From the NCBI GenBank assembly GCA_015501605.1, contig JADNRZ010000002.1:434001-498000 (forward strand): DNA of 64,000 nt. The letters are read 5' to 3'. A model generated the notes under the pieces. That model worked only from the letters and a program-made list of their open reading frames with translations, was not told the DNA's origin and did not search any database. Source of the stretch: Panaeolus papilionaceus (lineage: Eukaryota; Basidiomycota; Agaricomycetes; Agaricales). Shown here one piece after another: positions 1 through 11,800 of this stretch. The translations under genes and the position numbers were made by a program. Every line of letters begins with the position of its first letter. The first letter of the stretch is position 1.

Positions 1-2
1 CG

Positions 3-233
3 CCGCATAATAGCAATCTATCAAATGGCATGAATTGGGCAAGACGAGGACAAGCGACCAAAACCTGGGCGATTGGGATCGGTTGGTGTGTGAAGGAGTA
101 TCAGAAGCGTCAAGAGTCGCCTTCATCGCGTGCCAAAAGTTGCCCGAAAGTAAATGGTTATTGTGCAGTGGAAGACCTGACTGAGCTGACTCCCACTTTT
201 GGTGGCTGGATTCAGGAGCGTCGAAGGGAATAA
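3..233 (+). CDS. possible 3' end of a gene entering from the left (uncertain)
   Basis: A plus-strand reading frame is open from the window edge to a TAA at 231-233, with an internal ATG at 30. The translated piece is about 75 residues, basic, with several Trp and Cys, and I recognise no domain. It could be the last exon of a gene lying mostly outside the window, a short ORF, or chance. It is convergent with 8-TM copy A, which ends at 291. Nothing else supports it as coding. Confidence 0.22.
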   Translation, partial: PHNSNLSNGMNWARRGQATKTWAIGIGWCVKEYQKRQESPSSRAKSCPKVNGYCAVEDLTELTPTFGGWIQERRRE

Positions 234-290
234 AGCTATATATTATTGTATTTATCTATAGGTAAAAAGATCCCCACGAGTCTGCTGGCT

Positions 291-1770
291 TCATATTATT
301 AACCCCAGATTATTTCCGTGACTACGCCAGCTCTCTAATTGTCGCATCCGATAAAAGGGGCGGGCCAGAGACTTCGTTATTGGAAGGATGAAAACTGCAC
401 ACGGAAGGCCAAATAAGATCATTATAGGCGCCATAACCAGGTTTGACGGTATATAATCAATGCCTAGAAATAGAAAAAGAAATGACCCGGTGCCGAAGAA
501 AATGAGCGCGAAGGTGTGTAAGAAGACATGATTTGCGTATCTGAGGAAAATATATCCTTTGAGGTTGAGGAAGTGATCAGTCATAGACAATCTAAGTAGC
601 TGAAATCGACGTACCCCATTCATTGTTGCTTGGTATGCGATTATGGGTTGTTTGCCTTCTCACAAAGCGGGCTAGACGAGTTTTGCGAAGAAAAATCGCG
701 GTGAAGCGGGTGACAACTCCAGAAGGCTTGAAGTACCTCCTGGCGACATAGATCGCTGTTACCAATGGGGTCAGGCATACATAGGCAAACCAAGCCAGCA
801 AGTCATAAACGAGAATATCGGTGCATAATGAGATGATGCCCCCCTTGGATTTGAGGTTGATTGGGTCAGGCCTTTGGTTGTATGCCAAAGTTGCCGTTTT
901 CCATGAGAACTGAATTCCGAGGATAAATAAATACACCAAAAGCACGACAGATGAGAGGATACATCCTAGGAATGGGGCATTGAGCAACGCACGTTTGTGG
1001 ACACAAAAACTCATACCTTCATAACCGGCTGAGAAAACGGATTGCGAATCATTGCGAGCGAACAAGAAAGGCAGTAATTTCATGTCATTGAACTCGTAGA
1101 GACCCAAAATGTATAGCCTATTCAATTAGCACTTGTAAACATAAAACAGTATGAACGGTGACGAGTTTGAACTCACCCAGTCATGATGACGACGCCAAAT
1201 ATCCAATCCACAGCTGTCGCACCATCTGATTGTCCCGTATAAGCCAATATTGCCTTGAGCGTACCAAAAGAGAGAACACATGCAGAAACGAGGAGATGAT
1301 AATTATTCATCGTCCGCTGCAAGCTATCTGGATCCCGAGGAGCAATCTCTGAAGTCGATGTTGTTGGAGGGTCGATGTTGAAGCGCCTCATTAATGCCCA
1401 GATTATGGAAAGGCAGTCATAGTCATAGAACCAAGAATAACGGATGCCATTCAGTCGATGGTCTTGCTCTAGCAGGCTTAAAACATAGAACCTGGAAGTT
1501 ATGAAGGTTCACTGAACTGATACAACACTATGAATCACAACTCACTTACACAAGAAATAATACAGTCCCGAGCACCCATTCCAACGCGACGGGGACAAGT
1601 TCAGATCCTCCGTAAGTCAATGCAGCTTTAGCTACTCCTAGACCAATCCCAACATTCAGGTTTAACAGTCGACACGGTGTCAACTTTGGGTACCATCGCG
1701 TGCTTTTTCCTGAGATATTCGCTCGATCAATCTCTAATCCTTCGGCGTCTGCAGACGGGTCGTAGTGCAT
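291..1770 (-). CDS. 8-TM tandem-family membrane protein, copy A
   Basis: Unrecognised multi-pass membrane protein, about 417 aa, from five exons: 1770-1550, 1491-1177, 1117-1017, 965-615 and 556-291. All junctions are GT-AG and the phases (2,2,1,1) match the paralogs between 30 and 55 kb. I count about eight hydrophobic segments. Exon 1 has the family signature (R)WYPKLTP followed by a TM hairpin and VALEWVLGT. Exon 2 has the loop WFYDYDCL, then NNYHLLVSA and GATAVDWIFG. The 101-nt exon 3 has LYILGLYEFN and ends in YEG. The last exon carries two TMs and a basic tail beginning RPFYRMRQ. No signal peptide, enzyme motif or known domain is visible, so the function is unknown; a plasma-membrane or endomembrane location is inferred from the TMs. 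It lies about 29 kb from the main cluster and appears intact. Confidence 0.8.
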
Positions 1771-3262
1771 TGAAGGAAAGCCATGTCTACGGCGTTGGAG
1801 GGGAGATAACGGTCAGAATTTCCATGTTGGGGAAGCAGCGTTGTCGTCAAGGACAGACTCAAGCTGTGTCGACTGGTCACTGGTGGCTGCGGGACAGTGA
1901 AGCGGCAGTCAGGACCGTCGGGCCGGGTCTCAATCAACCACCTTTGGGGGAGACCAGGTGGGGGTGGAGGTTTTCCATGATGTCTTCGACAACAATGAGG
2001 TGTTCTTAGAAGACAATTCACATCTACATACTTACTACGTACTTACGAACTGGTTTTGATTCAAGTGAAACTCGTTGTTAGTGCGCCAACCACTCGATCC
2101 CGAACGCGTGACTATCGAAACATCTCAGATCCTACAAATAGCGCAGTAACAAAATCGCGATATCCTAGCCCAGGTTTACCGCTGCTTGACAGTTACGGTT
2201 TCTCGCGCTTTGAACGTATCTCTGCATGTTCTACCATATGTACTTTCCTCATCCTCCTATCTGTAAGCACACTTACCTCCATTCGACGACTCAGGCCACC
2301 TCTTTTTTCGGAGAGAGACAAATGTGGAACCTTGTAGAGACACACGACCCCCGCCTCGAGGCATCAAGAGGTCGAGCGAGTTAACGATGAAGCCAAGGTG
2401 AAGTACGTTGAGAGGCAATGCAATATGCATCGTATCTCTTCGGGTGCTTTAAGTCTGTGGATGTGGGTCGTTTCGCACGATAAGGCCCCGAATGTGGGGT
2501 GGGGGACAGGGTCATGAGGCGTCCCAAGTCCTCTGGAGACCACATCTCGGACTCAAAATGCTTAAATGTCGACTAAATTTAACGTATTGAAGGAATGACG
2601 CGATTGTAGATAACTTTCGTAGCAAGGGATTATTTTGCCGTTCCCCGGACGCACTGCTTTATCCGGCCTTCAATCACGATAGCTCGACAGGCTGAGAAAC
2701 ATATTCTCATTGGGTACAGAGAAGTAAAACGGCGTCACCGAGCTGGTTCGTTATTTCGCGATGCACTCTTACCTCCAGGGACTTAGGAAGTATTGATTGA
2801 CACTACTGAGTCCCATTGGATGTATGTTCCTTTGGCTCCAGGTGTCCTATGGGCTCGACAGATGATACCAGATGCATACGGACAGTGAGATTTGTCGGTT
2901 AACTTGCTCAGCTCTCCAGCGCGGTCACTCGCGCGTTATAATCTCCTAGCACAATTTCCGCACCGATAGCCCGAACATGTTTTCCCTCAGCCTCGGACTT
3001 CGAATTCGTTGAGGAGCAATTTCAAGATTCAGTCATAAAATGCTTCGATGATGTCTTTGAGCTGAAGTACAATGTATTTATCGTTGTTGTAATAAATTCA
3101 TATTTCCTCCTCTTACATCTTAGACTCGATTCATGGTAAACACATATTGAGGGAGGGATCTCATACCAGCGGGTGTTCGAATTTCTGTACATGTTACATA
3201 TTTATTATTTGCTTTCTAGAAAGTACACCGAAATACATTCCTGTTCCAAAATCCTCGATTTT
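1771..3262. other. intergenic, no gene seen
   Basis: About 1.5 kb between the start of 8-TM copy A and the 3' end of the HsbA-like gene. Short open frames on both strands lack family similarity or splice support. It probably holds the copy A promoter and the HsbA-like terminator. Confidence 0.5.
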
Positions 3263-3956
3263 TTATGTCGAATAAGCAGCAACAGCGTCGTTAATTGCCT
3301 TATTAACACTGTCAATAATGGCCAGCGCCTTGGCATCTCCCTGTCCTAACGAATCAGTGACTGTGCTTCCCAGTATCAAAGAGCATTCAAACGAACCTGA
3401 GCACCACGAAGCAAAGTCTGCTGATAGTTATCAGATCCAGCTTTCAAGTCGCTCAGATCTTGACGAGCCACGGACGCGGAGCCTGGAACAGGGAAATTCT
3501 GGATAATATCCTTTTTCGCCACAAGCTCATTCATCGTGGCGATAATGGTAGTACCCAAGCCATCAGAGGCAGTCAAAATTTGGGCTCTCTCGCTATCCGA
3601 GATAGGTCTGTTTGTCGCGACCTGAGAGCAAACTATATAGGGGTTTCGAACTATAGACAGAGTGCAAGGACCAACCTTCGCATTGTCGGCCGCAGATTTG
3701 AGGGCAGCGAGCATGCCGCGTGCACCAGTATGGACGCCCTTTTCGTGTATTAATACCAAAACCCACAACAGAATGTTGTGATTCAATTTCTTACCCATGC
3801 ACCCACAAGATTATTGGGGCTCAAAGCTTGGAGGTTGTTTTGTAAAGCGGTTGCTTGAGATGAGATGGAAGCAATATCCGATAGCACCTGTGCGGGATTG
3901 GTGGCGAAGGCGCCGAGCAGGCTGAAGAGGACAACAAGGCTGGTAGACAATCTCAT
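3263..3956 (-). CDS. HsbA-like (hydrophobic surface-binding / cell-wall mannoprotein) secreted protein
   Basis: Four exons (3956-3795, 3738-3676, 3621-3408, 3360-3263) join in frame into about 178 aa. The N-terminus MRLSTSLVVLFSLLGAFA is a signal peptide. The mature part is a run of amphipathic helices: VLSDIASISSQATALQNNLQ, GARGMLAALKSAADNAK, ILTASDGLGTTIIATMNELV, and a C-terminus ending INDAVAAYST. Length, signal and the helical Ala/Ser/Leu pattern with almost no Cys fit the HsbA/galactomannoprotein family. Those proteins are secreted and bind hydrophobic surfaces or lipids, in some fungi recruiting cutinase-type enzymes. The last intron (47 nt) is needed to reach the long C-terminal frame; without it the frame stops early. 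Introns 1 and 2 are clear, and the 3' junction is my best fit. The family call is by pattern only. Confidence 0.72.
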
Positions 3957-5487
3957 GGTAGAATGTAGGAAGTGGTGGGGAGTATCGATGTAGGGTTGGA
4001 GATGTTTGCAGCGGAATTTATATCTCTCGTCTGCCATCAGGGTCATAGTGCTTCACCCGGGAACAAAGAATTGGGTTTTAATTTTACTGTCCTGGGCTAG
4101 CAAGGTTGCTCCATTATTATCCATATGATGGAATGGAAGACACTTTTCGTTAGCGAGCCTCAGCTTTAACTATATGAAAGCGACTGTCAAAGAGTCAATG
4201 GAAGCACAAATAATTGTTGCTAACCTTGGTTTGAGTTAGCTTCGCTGCTCGTTCGGACACAGCTGCTTGAGTTCGGGATAATTTCGCTACAGCTATACAA
4301 GTCGCTTTTTCTCAAAGTCCTCTATTGGAAGGAACAAAGGCTCCTTGAGTACTTATAGCAACCCTTGTATTTCTATCGCCTTCTTCCAAGTGGATTCGGG
4401 AGCATCCTGCGTGAGGTGATAGTTACCGAGTTAAGCGCCAGGTCTCGTGAGATTTATTCACATCAATAATCAACACTTCGATATCGGTCGATACTTCGGA
4501 ATAGACGTGTCGAATCAATTTGATACCACGCATACGCTTTCGATGTTTTAGTTACGCGTGCGCTCAATGCAACAGCACTAAACTCTTAGCACGAGGCAAA
4601 CTGCCTGCGATACACAAGAGACGTTTAGAGGCTACCGTGACTAGCGACTTCGGTGTATTAGGCTGGGTCACCACAGATGATAGGCTTTCACGCCTCACTT
4701 TTGCCAAAAAAAAAACAGGCCTAGGACTAGGTCCTATAGTCAAATATATCAACCCTTATAAATTTCCTTCCGAGTTCGTCCTCTTCCAACATTCGAACCT
4801 CCGATGATTGCAAGTGTGATGTCAGATCTAACGTCAATCGGTAGTATGAGGTGACGACAAATGATCACACTGACCTCGTATCGATGAAGTCTCCGATTAC
4901 TATCTATGTTTAGGTGTCAGTAGTATTTGAGACTCGGAGAATCCAATGAATGCAGTATCTTGTGATTACCTACAATAAGCACAGGGACGGATGTTCCGAC
5001 TACGCTGGTAACAAAGCGCCATGATCGATACTTCTTGATTGCCGTTTGGAGCGCGAAACGGGTGGTTGGCGAATCCCATTGAATTGAATCGACCTTTGTC
5101 ATCATCCAAGGAAGTTGAAATAAGGGCATGCTTATCGTATATTGAATTGAACCTAGATCAATAGAATCTATGTCCGCGTTGCCGCCGTTCAGGGAACAGG
5201 TTCCCGTACTCACCTCGTCTCTTCATAAAATTTTCAACCAAATCGCTGTCCAAGAAACGGACATCATTCGAAATGGTATGAAGAGGTAAATTACAGCCTG
5301 GACTCTAGAGTACAATGTGGGGGTAGTGAGAAGGAATTAAAGGGCATAATATACCTCACCTTTGTCTAATCGTTGATCATAATCATATTCATAGCCATAT
5401 CACAAACATGAATGTCAAACAAAAAACCCACACCAATTAACGCATCCACAAACCTCCTGAAACACGATATCGACTGCACAAAACCGC
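3957..5487. other. intergenic, no gene seen
   Basis: Region between the HsbA-like start and the end of gene Y. Only short scattered open frames are present. The HsbA-like promoter should lie just right of 3956, but I see no clear TATA box to annotate. Confidence 0.45.
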
Positions 5488-6360
5488 TCACTCCTCGCAA
5501 CACAACTTGTAGGTGCTGATGACCGTACAGCAAAGGCAAGCACCGACCATGCTCCAAGTACAGCAACACCCCCTGGACTCCTCTCCATCATTGTTGCCAC
5601 CGTTAACACTGCTCTCGTCATTCCCATTTCCCCTGGCCCTGTTCTCGCCATCCTCATATCCAGATCTACTTCTGCTCGCACCACTCCTACCGCTTCTCCC
5701 ACTCCTGTCCCCAGTATTACTCTTATTACTATTGCTCCAATCCCTAGCATTCCCCTCCCCATCTAAAATCACATCGCATCCTCTACCTCTCGCCCTATGA
5801 TTACACTTCGCCTGCGTACCCGCCGCGCCCGAACGCACACAATCACAGTGCACCACTAGCTCTTTCGGGGAGTACCTATCAAATCCGCGCGTGCGGCTCG
5901 CTGGGTCGTCCATGTTAAAAGCATGGGGAGAACTCAATGGAGGCGCGGTGTGGTGCCGTTTTAGGTAGGGCATGGGACGGCAGGGCTTGAGCTCTGTTGT
6001 ACGGATATGAGGTGGGATGGTGTGGGGAGTGGTGGTAGGAGTAGAAACTGTGCTAAGAGTGGGAAGGGTAGAACAAGAACTGGAACTGGAACTGGAAGCG
6101 CTAGCGGAGGTGGAAGCAGGACCAGAACTAGAACCAGAAGCCAAGGGACTGGATGCGGGGGTAGGCACCGTCATTGATTTATGGCGTGTGTTGCGCTCGC
6201 GGGGGTGGGTGGTGCGTGCTGGTGGGGGTATCTGCAGCTTTGGAAGTGGACATTGTTTGCGACAAGTGACAGGCGATGACGCTGTAATATGGAACGTGGG
6301 TTCCGAGGTCCTTTCTATAGGCTTCATTGGGATTTGTGTCATATTACGAGTGGAAGACAT
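5488..6360 (-). CDS. gene Y: protein with Cys-rich CCEE tail (unrecognised family)
   Basis: Single-exon gene of 290 aa with ATG at 6360 and TGA at 5488-5490. I do not recognise the family. The N-terminal half is low-complexity Ser/Pro/Thr-rich with a conserved patch LPKLQIPPPA..RPRER-like. The middle holds PMPYLKRH, then MDDPASRTRGFDRYSPKE, a CDC motif and CNHRARGRG.DVILDGEGN. After a Ser/Arg/Gly-rich linker, the extreme C-terminus is GCCCTWSMVGACLCCTVIS then YKLCCEE, where hydrophobic residues alternate with Cys. The paralog Y' (26263-27066) shares all of these blocks while the linkers differ, which supports both as real genes. The Cys/hydrophobic tail resembles CYSTM-type tail-anchored or palmitoylated modules (inference). 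Gene X lies upstream in the same orientation, separated by a CACTA-like insertion. Confidence 0.78.
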   Translation of the reverse strand: MSSTRNMTQIPMKPIERTSEPTFHITASSPVTCRKQCPLPKLQIPPPARTTHPRERNTRHKSMTVPTPASSPLASGSSSGPASTSASASSSSSSSCSTLPTLSTVSTPTTTPHTIPPHIRTTELKPCRPMPYLKRHHTAPPLSSPHAFNMDDPASRTRGFDRYSPKELVVHCDCVRSGAAGTQAKCNHRARGRGCDVILDGEGNARDWSNSNKSNTGDRSGRSGRSGASRSRSGYEDGENRARGNGNDESSVNGGNNDGEESRGCCCTWSMVGACLCCTVISTYKLCCEE

Positions 6361-6460
6361 GTTGAATCGAGTAAGAGATGTGTCGAAGATATGATATATT
6401 GAAAGTGATCAATTGCAAAATATGCTTAAGCGTGCGTCTTGAACAAATTTCAACGGTTGT

Positions 6461-7547
6461 CACTGTGAACCCAATTGGGGCGGAAAAGCCGTAGGGGCGG
6501 AAATTTGGAAGGGAAAATGCGCACCTTAACGTCGTAAATTTCAGTCATTAGCATTGTGGGATTAATAGTGGGGGGAATATGCACCAGTTTTGAAATGTGT
6601 CACCAACCTGCGGTGTTGATCCGCGAGATCTCAGTCCGAATTGGGAAAATGAAATCACATGACACACAGTTGGACTTCGACAAGTTCAAGTTGAACGACA
6701 ACAACGCTATCTTTCTCTTTTCCCATTACTATCACCTTCACAGTTGCCTCCCTCTCCAGTCTGATCTTTGCTCACTGCCACACACACCATTCACCTTTAC
6801 CATCCAGCACCCTCTCTCGTTTCCCATTGGGTCAGACTCTCGTTGCCCAATTTTTATCATTATTTCCGGGGCAGACTCAGGTCACCTGGTTGAGGTCAGA
6901 CTCTGTGTCACCTCTTTCACCTTCTCTTCCTCTGAACCTGATTCACACTCTCAGGAAGTCAATACTGAAGAGAGAAGCTACTAACAGTATGTTCTCATTC
7001 ATTATCACTCTTCCAGCTGCTGACAAGGATTCTGCTTCATTTGCTAAACTCTTAGCATGCTCTGGGGGGGAAATGCCCATGCCTTTTTTTTATTATGGAG
7101 TTTTTGGTGAGTCAATTATATTCTCCGGTCAATACAGTATATGTAACTCTTTCCCAGCAGCTCCTCTGGGCACTCTAGCTACCAAAGCCATAGTAATATT
7201 TTTTTTTTGTATTTACATAATCTGTCACCTAAAAATATACCCTCATTTTTGTTACAAACAATGTGCTTTATTAGCTGTGTAGTGAGGAATAACATAAAGT
7301 GGCAGAAAACCTATTTTGAATTTAGTGTGGGAGGCGGTGGAAATTACCTGATGATCAGTACCAGCGTACAAATGCGCCCAAAAAAAAAGGCGGATATCGA
7401 AAGTTTACCGGCGGTTTATCAGCCGCACTCCACACGTCCAACTTGCACATGGAGGGGCGGGAATTTCACACCTTTACAGGTGGGATTACCGCACCTCATT
7501 GGCGGTTTTCGGGCGGCGGGTTTTCCGCCTGCGCTGGGTTCACAGTG
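6461..7547. mobile_element. CACTA-like non-autonomous DNA transposon (MITE-like)
   Basis: The left end CACTGTGAACCCA (6461) is repeated inverted at the right end (TGGGTTCACAGTG ending 7547). The inverted similarity extends inward over about 35 bp through GGCGGAAAA.CC blocks. The flanks are TGT on both sides (6458-6460 and 7548-7550), a 3-bp target duplication. CACT(A/G) ends with a 3-bp duplication are the hallmark of the CACTA/EnSpm superfamily. The 1087-bp interior has no transposase frame but has subterminal GGCGG repeats, so the element is non-autonomous. It lies between genes Y and X. The other copy of this cassette lacks it and its X-Y gap is about 1 kb shorter. Confidence 0.72.
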
Positions 7548-7639
7548 TGTAGTGATTATCAGAATCAGAGTTGGGGATCCCACTTTTTTAGCAGCCAGGT
7601 TTTATAGTAGAAATAGAGGGCCACCGTAGTCAGTCTCAC

Positions 7640-7765
7640 CGCTTGGGGGTCTGCCCACAATGCTTTGTTCATTATCAAGGCCTTGTTGATTCAATGACTT
7701 CAATGATGAACTGACCCCATTGCTGCCCCATTTGCACTTTTTATTACCGCATATAGCAACAAAAC
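7640..7765 (-). repeat. ~100-bp repeat downstream of gene X (inverted copy of 25.78 kb repeat)
   Basis: Read on the minus strand this contains GCGGTAATAAAAAGTGCAAA, a GGGGCAGCAATGGGGTC block and GAATCAACAAGGCCTT. The same blocks occur in the same order at about 25778-25860, downstream of the X' pseudogene, and more weakly at about 25955-26045. It is part of the duplicated X-Y cassette. Function unknown. Confidence 0.65.
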
Positions 7766-8014
7766 TCTTAACTCCGGCGCGACCCCTTTTCGTGGGTTGC
7801 CCTCGCTGATGCCGTGTTATTTAGGCCCTCGACTCATTGTTCGTACATTATTCTTTTCTTTTTACTTTCCAGTTTACACACATTACATGGCCCAACACAA
7901 CATCCGGATCATGTCAGCCCATTAAACCCAATTGAACTAATTATGAAAATTAATCACAGTACCCGTAAATACAGCCCAGCACAATCAATGCCGAATTACA
8001 GATCATGATAATGA

Positions 8015-8779
8015 TCACGCAATAATCAAACTAACAAGTACAATACACGTCCAGCCCAATATTTTACCAACAGCTCTACAATCCTCGCCGTCGCAGTCCA
8101 GACAACAACAGTACAGGCACACTTGTTCGCTCGATCCATGACCAGTCGGGTCTTCCGAACTTCGGCTTCGATGCGGAGTAATATTTACGTTTTCGGTAGG
8201 CCTGGTACATGATAGTAGCGAGATAGACCGAGTTGGCGTGGGCTGAGAGGTGTGAATGGGCTTTGGCACTGGGATGGTGCGCATCATGATACTGTTTGCG
8301 GGCAACGAGACTCGGGCATGGGGCTGATGGACTGGTAATGATGCTTCTGTGTGGCTAAATCGCGGTAAATTGTGAAGGTTCCTCGTTCGACCAGCCTTCA
8401 TACTCGAATGCGTGTTTGAATTGGCTATTTGTGTCTGGGGGTAGCGAGACGCGTTGAAGTTCACCCCGCTACCCAGCTTTTTCTGAGTGTCGTTTTGGTC
8501 GACTTCGAAGCTAAAGGACGCCGGTAGAGTCCGCGAAGGGTAATTATGCTGAACCGATATACCGTCTGCATCTCTGTAAATGAGTGGAACTGAATTTCCA
8601 TCATTCCTCGTGGAGGATGCAAACGAGGTACTGGCATTTGTAGATGACCGTATAGGTCGTGTATCATCGGAATGTCTGGTTAGACGGGAGTATGAGCTGC
8701 AGAGAAACAGAGCGTCTGTCTCTTGAGTTGAATTCGTATACTGTGATTGAGGATTCGTTTCCGCGTCGTATGGAGCCAT
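8015..8779 (-). CDS. gene X: Ser/Thr-rich protein with Cys-rich C-terminal membrane tail
   Basis: Single-exon gene of about 254 aa. I chose ATG 8779 (MAPYDAET) because the same ATG context, CTACTACCATGG, starts the duplicate at 19839. Most of the protein is Ser/Thr/Asn-rich and probably disordered. The C-terminus is a Cys cluster (VCLYCCCLDCDGEDC) followed by a hydrophobic stretch, ILGWTCIVLVSLIIA, ending the protein. This suggests a tail anchor with acylated or metal-binding cysteines (inference). No known domain is recognised. X and Y share the plan of a disordered body plus Cys-rich hydrophobic tail and are adjacent in both copies of the cassette, so they may act together; this is speculative. 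X' is a decayed paralog. Confidence 0.65.
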   Translation of the reverse strand: MAPYDAETNPQSQYTNSTQETDALFLCSSYSRLTRHSDDTRPIRSSTNASTSFASSTRNDGNSVPLIYRDADGISVQHNYPSRTLPASFSFEVDQNDTQKKLGSGVNFNASRYPQTQIANSNTHSSMKAGRTRNLHNLPRFSHTEASLPVHQPHARVSLPANSIMMRTIPVPKPIHTSQPTPTRSISLLSCTRPTENVNITPHRSRSSEDPTGHGSSEQVCLYCCCLDCDGEDCRAVGKILGWTCIVLVSLIIA

Positions 8780-8854
8780 GGTAGTAGATATTGCTGAGGG
8801 CTGTCTTGACAGCTTGCTCAACGACAAAAAACCGACATGGGAGTACGAGCACAA

Positions 8855-11800
8855 GATATAAATTACAGCATACCTATCCTTCCTGTTCTGTAAAGTGAAG
8901 GCCTGCGGATGAGCATAGCCTTAATGACACGCTTCGCTGCACGAGGGTGAGGTTGTGCGATCCGCAGGATCACCAATTCGGGAAGTGGGTTTGGGCACGT
9001 GATGTTACGTACGCGTCGCGTTGCTCTTGAAGTTGAGTTGACGCGTTAGGCTCTGAGGGCTGGCGCAACATAATTCGAAAGAATATGCGGATATGTTTTG
9101 TGACTTTACCAATGAAACTGACTCAATTAAGCTTGTATCGGAGGACATTATTGGGTTTTCGCCACTATCTCCCACATGAGTTACGAATCTGAGATAAGCG
9201 CCCACGTTTCGGGCACTCTAGCATTTCAAGATTTGAATCAGATTAAGATCGTGTGGTTACGAAATGTTACTCGGTGTCTGGTGTATCCTTTGTATAGCCG
9301 GGGGTGTAGGGGATAGCATGTAGCGTATATGGAAGTCGTAACTGGAATGTACTGCACGCGAAGTTTGATGTTAATATTAATATTGGGTGCAGTACATCGG
9401 GGCCACTGGGCGCGGATAGGGTAGTCGGAGGACAGGTATAGTCGTCCGGGGTCCAAAAAGCTCTATATGTGGTGTATTCTTAAAGAACGATGTGCAGTAT
9501 AAAGCAGGAAAAGGAAGTTGTAAAGTTAATTTTAATTTTCATCTGCACGTTGGTTGAGAACCCGAAGGAAGTTTTTAATTCCCCGATGTGACATCCTATT
9601 CCTTTCCTTTTGTATTTTTTTGGAAGGTTTTATGGTAGACTGCACTGGGGGTGTAATTCAGAGTTCAGGAATGGACTCGTATATTCATTCTCGTGCGTGT
9701 GGCTTCTGACTTTGACGAATGAAATGCGTGTGTTAAATGTCACTGCACGTCGCGTTGAGCTATGTTATGTGGGCTGCACATGTTTAGGTATAACTTGAAT
9801 CGGGTATGGTTGAGGTTTACCCCGCGGGGTACACAAATCGGCTTGTATTGGGTATAACGTCGAGAATGATCGCACTGCGCTGCGCTGTGTACTGTGGCGT
9901 AATGTGCCTTGCCTATTGTACTGGCACTGGCTGACTTATACCGATCGAATGTTCTTCAAGAATCTATGAGCATTGGGGGATGGGCGAGACGTCCCGGTAG
10001 ACGACGCACATGGGACATCGAATGCACTGCAAGAAGTTCTCGTGCGTGTATTCAAACTTCAAAGTCGAGAATTAGTCATTGTTTACCAGTCATAATTTTT
10101 ATGTCTGGTCATTGACAAGGGTTCAACGCCAGTCATCCAATTATTCTTTGACCACTCCCACTTTCACTGGCATGTGAATGACAGTCAATAACTTGTCTTT
10201 GACATGTGAAGTCCAAGCTGGAGAGCCTCAGCATAATGCGGGATCGCATTGGCCGCTGCAGTGTGAGCTCGGTGCTTCCATTCATTCGTCGACTCCGACT
10301 CATATCTTAATCAGGCATGCTATACACATGTCACGAATCAGGCTCACGATACTTACTTACACGATATATGATGATTCGACGGATACTCGTAATAACGGTG
10401 CGAACGAATCAGCGAGTCAGAGCGGTTCTAGGTGCCGCTAGCGCTTCGAATCTCCCTAGTGCGCTTCTAGGAGCGACCGGTGAGCCGGTTGGGCTTGTTT
10501 TGTGAGAATCGGTTGAACTGCGATGACTTGCACCGTTACAGTAGCTACCGCTTTGGTACGACTTTCGTGAAAATGCGAGGATCTGGATGTGCGGGGATAG
10601 ACGTCGACCGCGATATCCTGTGTTGGGTGAATGGATTACGGTAACTTTTATTTAGGTGCAGTTTTTTTTGCAGTGACTGGTAAGGTACATATGGACGACG
10701 TTTTTTTGACGAGTTGACTAAGACTCTGATGACATTCATGACACCTGCACCGGTACGACTGAAAGCTGAGAAATTGAAGTGACGGGGAAGGTTCTTTAAA
10801 TTTGCACTACTTCAATTGTATTGTATTAATATTCAGTTGATCAGTGAATGGCAATGAATAGGAGTATCGATCATGATTTCAGCTGCCAGTGAGTGCTGCA
10901 GTGCAGTTCTGTCCCCTATCGTACCCCATACCCTAACATGTCCTATCTTACCCCCCGCTCCAAATCTAAGCTACGACGCGTCATCATCGGGGCGGAGGCG
11001 GGTAAATATAGGTGTTGTGTTGGGTGTATGGTTGGGCAATATCAATTTAGTGCTTGGTTAGTGCTGATGACAAAAGGTGTGCTACGTCGTCTATTCTACG
11101 GATGGCTCGTTGGCTAGAGACTCGGGTGATATTAGGATGAGATGGGATTGGAAGCCCTAGCCCGAGTCAGTAAGAGTCTGGGTGAGGACTATGATTGAAT
11201 CCATGTAATGTGGTGTGGGAGAAACATCGGGTCATGCTGGTGGTGTTGCGTTTCGAAAAAACGAGGCCTACACGTGTTGAGTGTCGCCAACCCAGCATCA
11301 GTCGACAGCATCGACACGAGGTGGGAGTGGCCGTCCTATTTCGGAACCCACGCTGGGTTTTTAGCTACCCCCCAGCTTTTTTTTTCTTTTCTTTTTTTCT
11401 TGCACCACATACATACCTAGAAATTCCAACCTCGATATTACTTGCTATGATGTTCAACTAAATCGATATCATTGTACTGCGTCTATCAACCCCCCTCTTC
11501 TCTAATTCTGTCACCTACTTAAAGCCACTTGTCTCTATAACACACCCAACACATCCACAAAATGCATCATCGACGTCCAACCCAACTACTTGAAATTGCT
11601 ACACTTGACTATTATCCAGCTTATTTTGTCGTTAACCAGTGAAATCAACACACACCACGTTTCTGTTCTAAAGAAAAGCTGATAACTGCGTTTGTTATCG
11701 TATCTGTATCGATCTAACATCGATCGCTGCCTTCCTTCCTTTCCATACTCTTCGCCAATTCCCGTTCTGCCTGTCTGCTCCGCTGCCTGCCACACTTCCA

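Noticed and set aside
6556..7629. Overlapping plus-strand open frames inside the CACTA-like element as a transposase
   Set aside because: The frames are short and pyrimidine-driven, with no transposase motif; the element looks non-autonomous.
9005..11461. Several 60-90-codon open frames as genes
   Set aside because: No conserved motifs, paralogs in the window or paired splice signals; lengths are as expected by chance.
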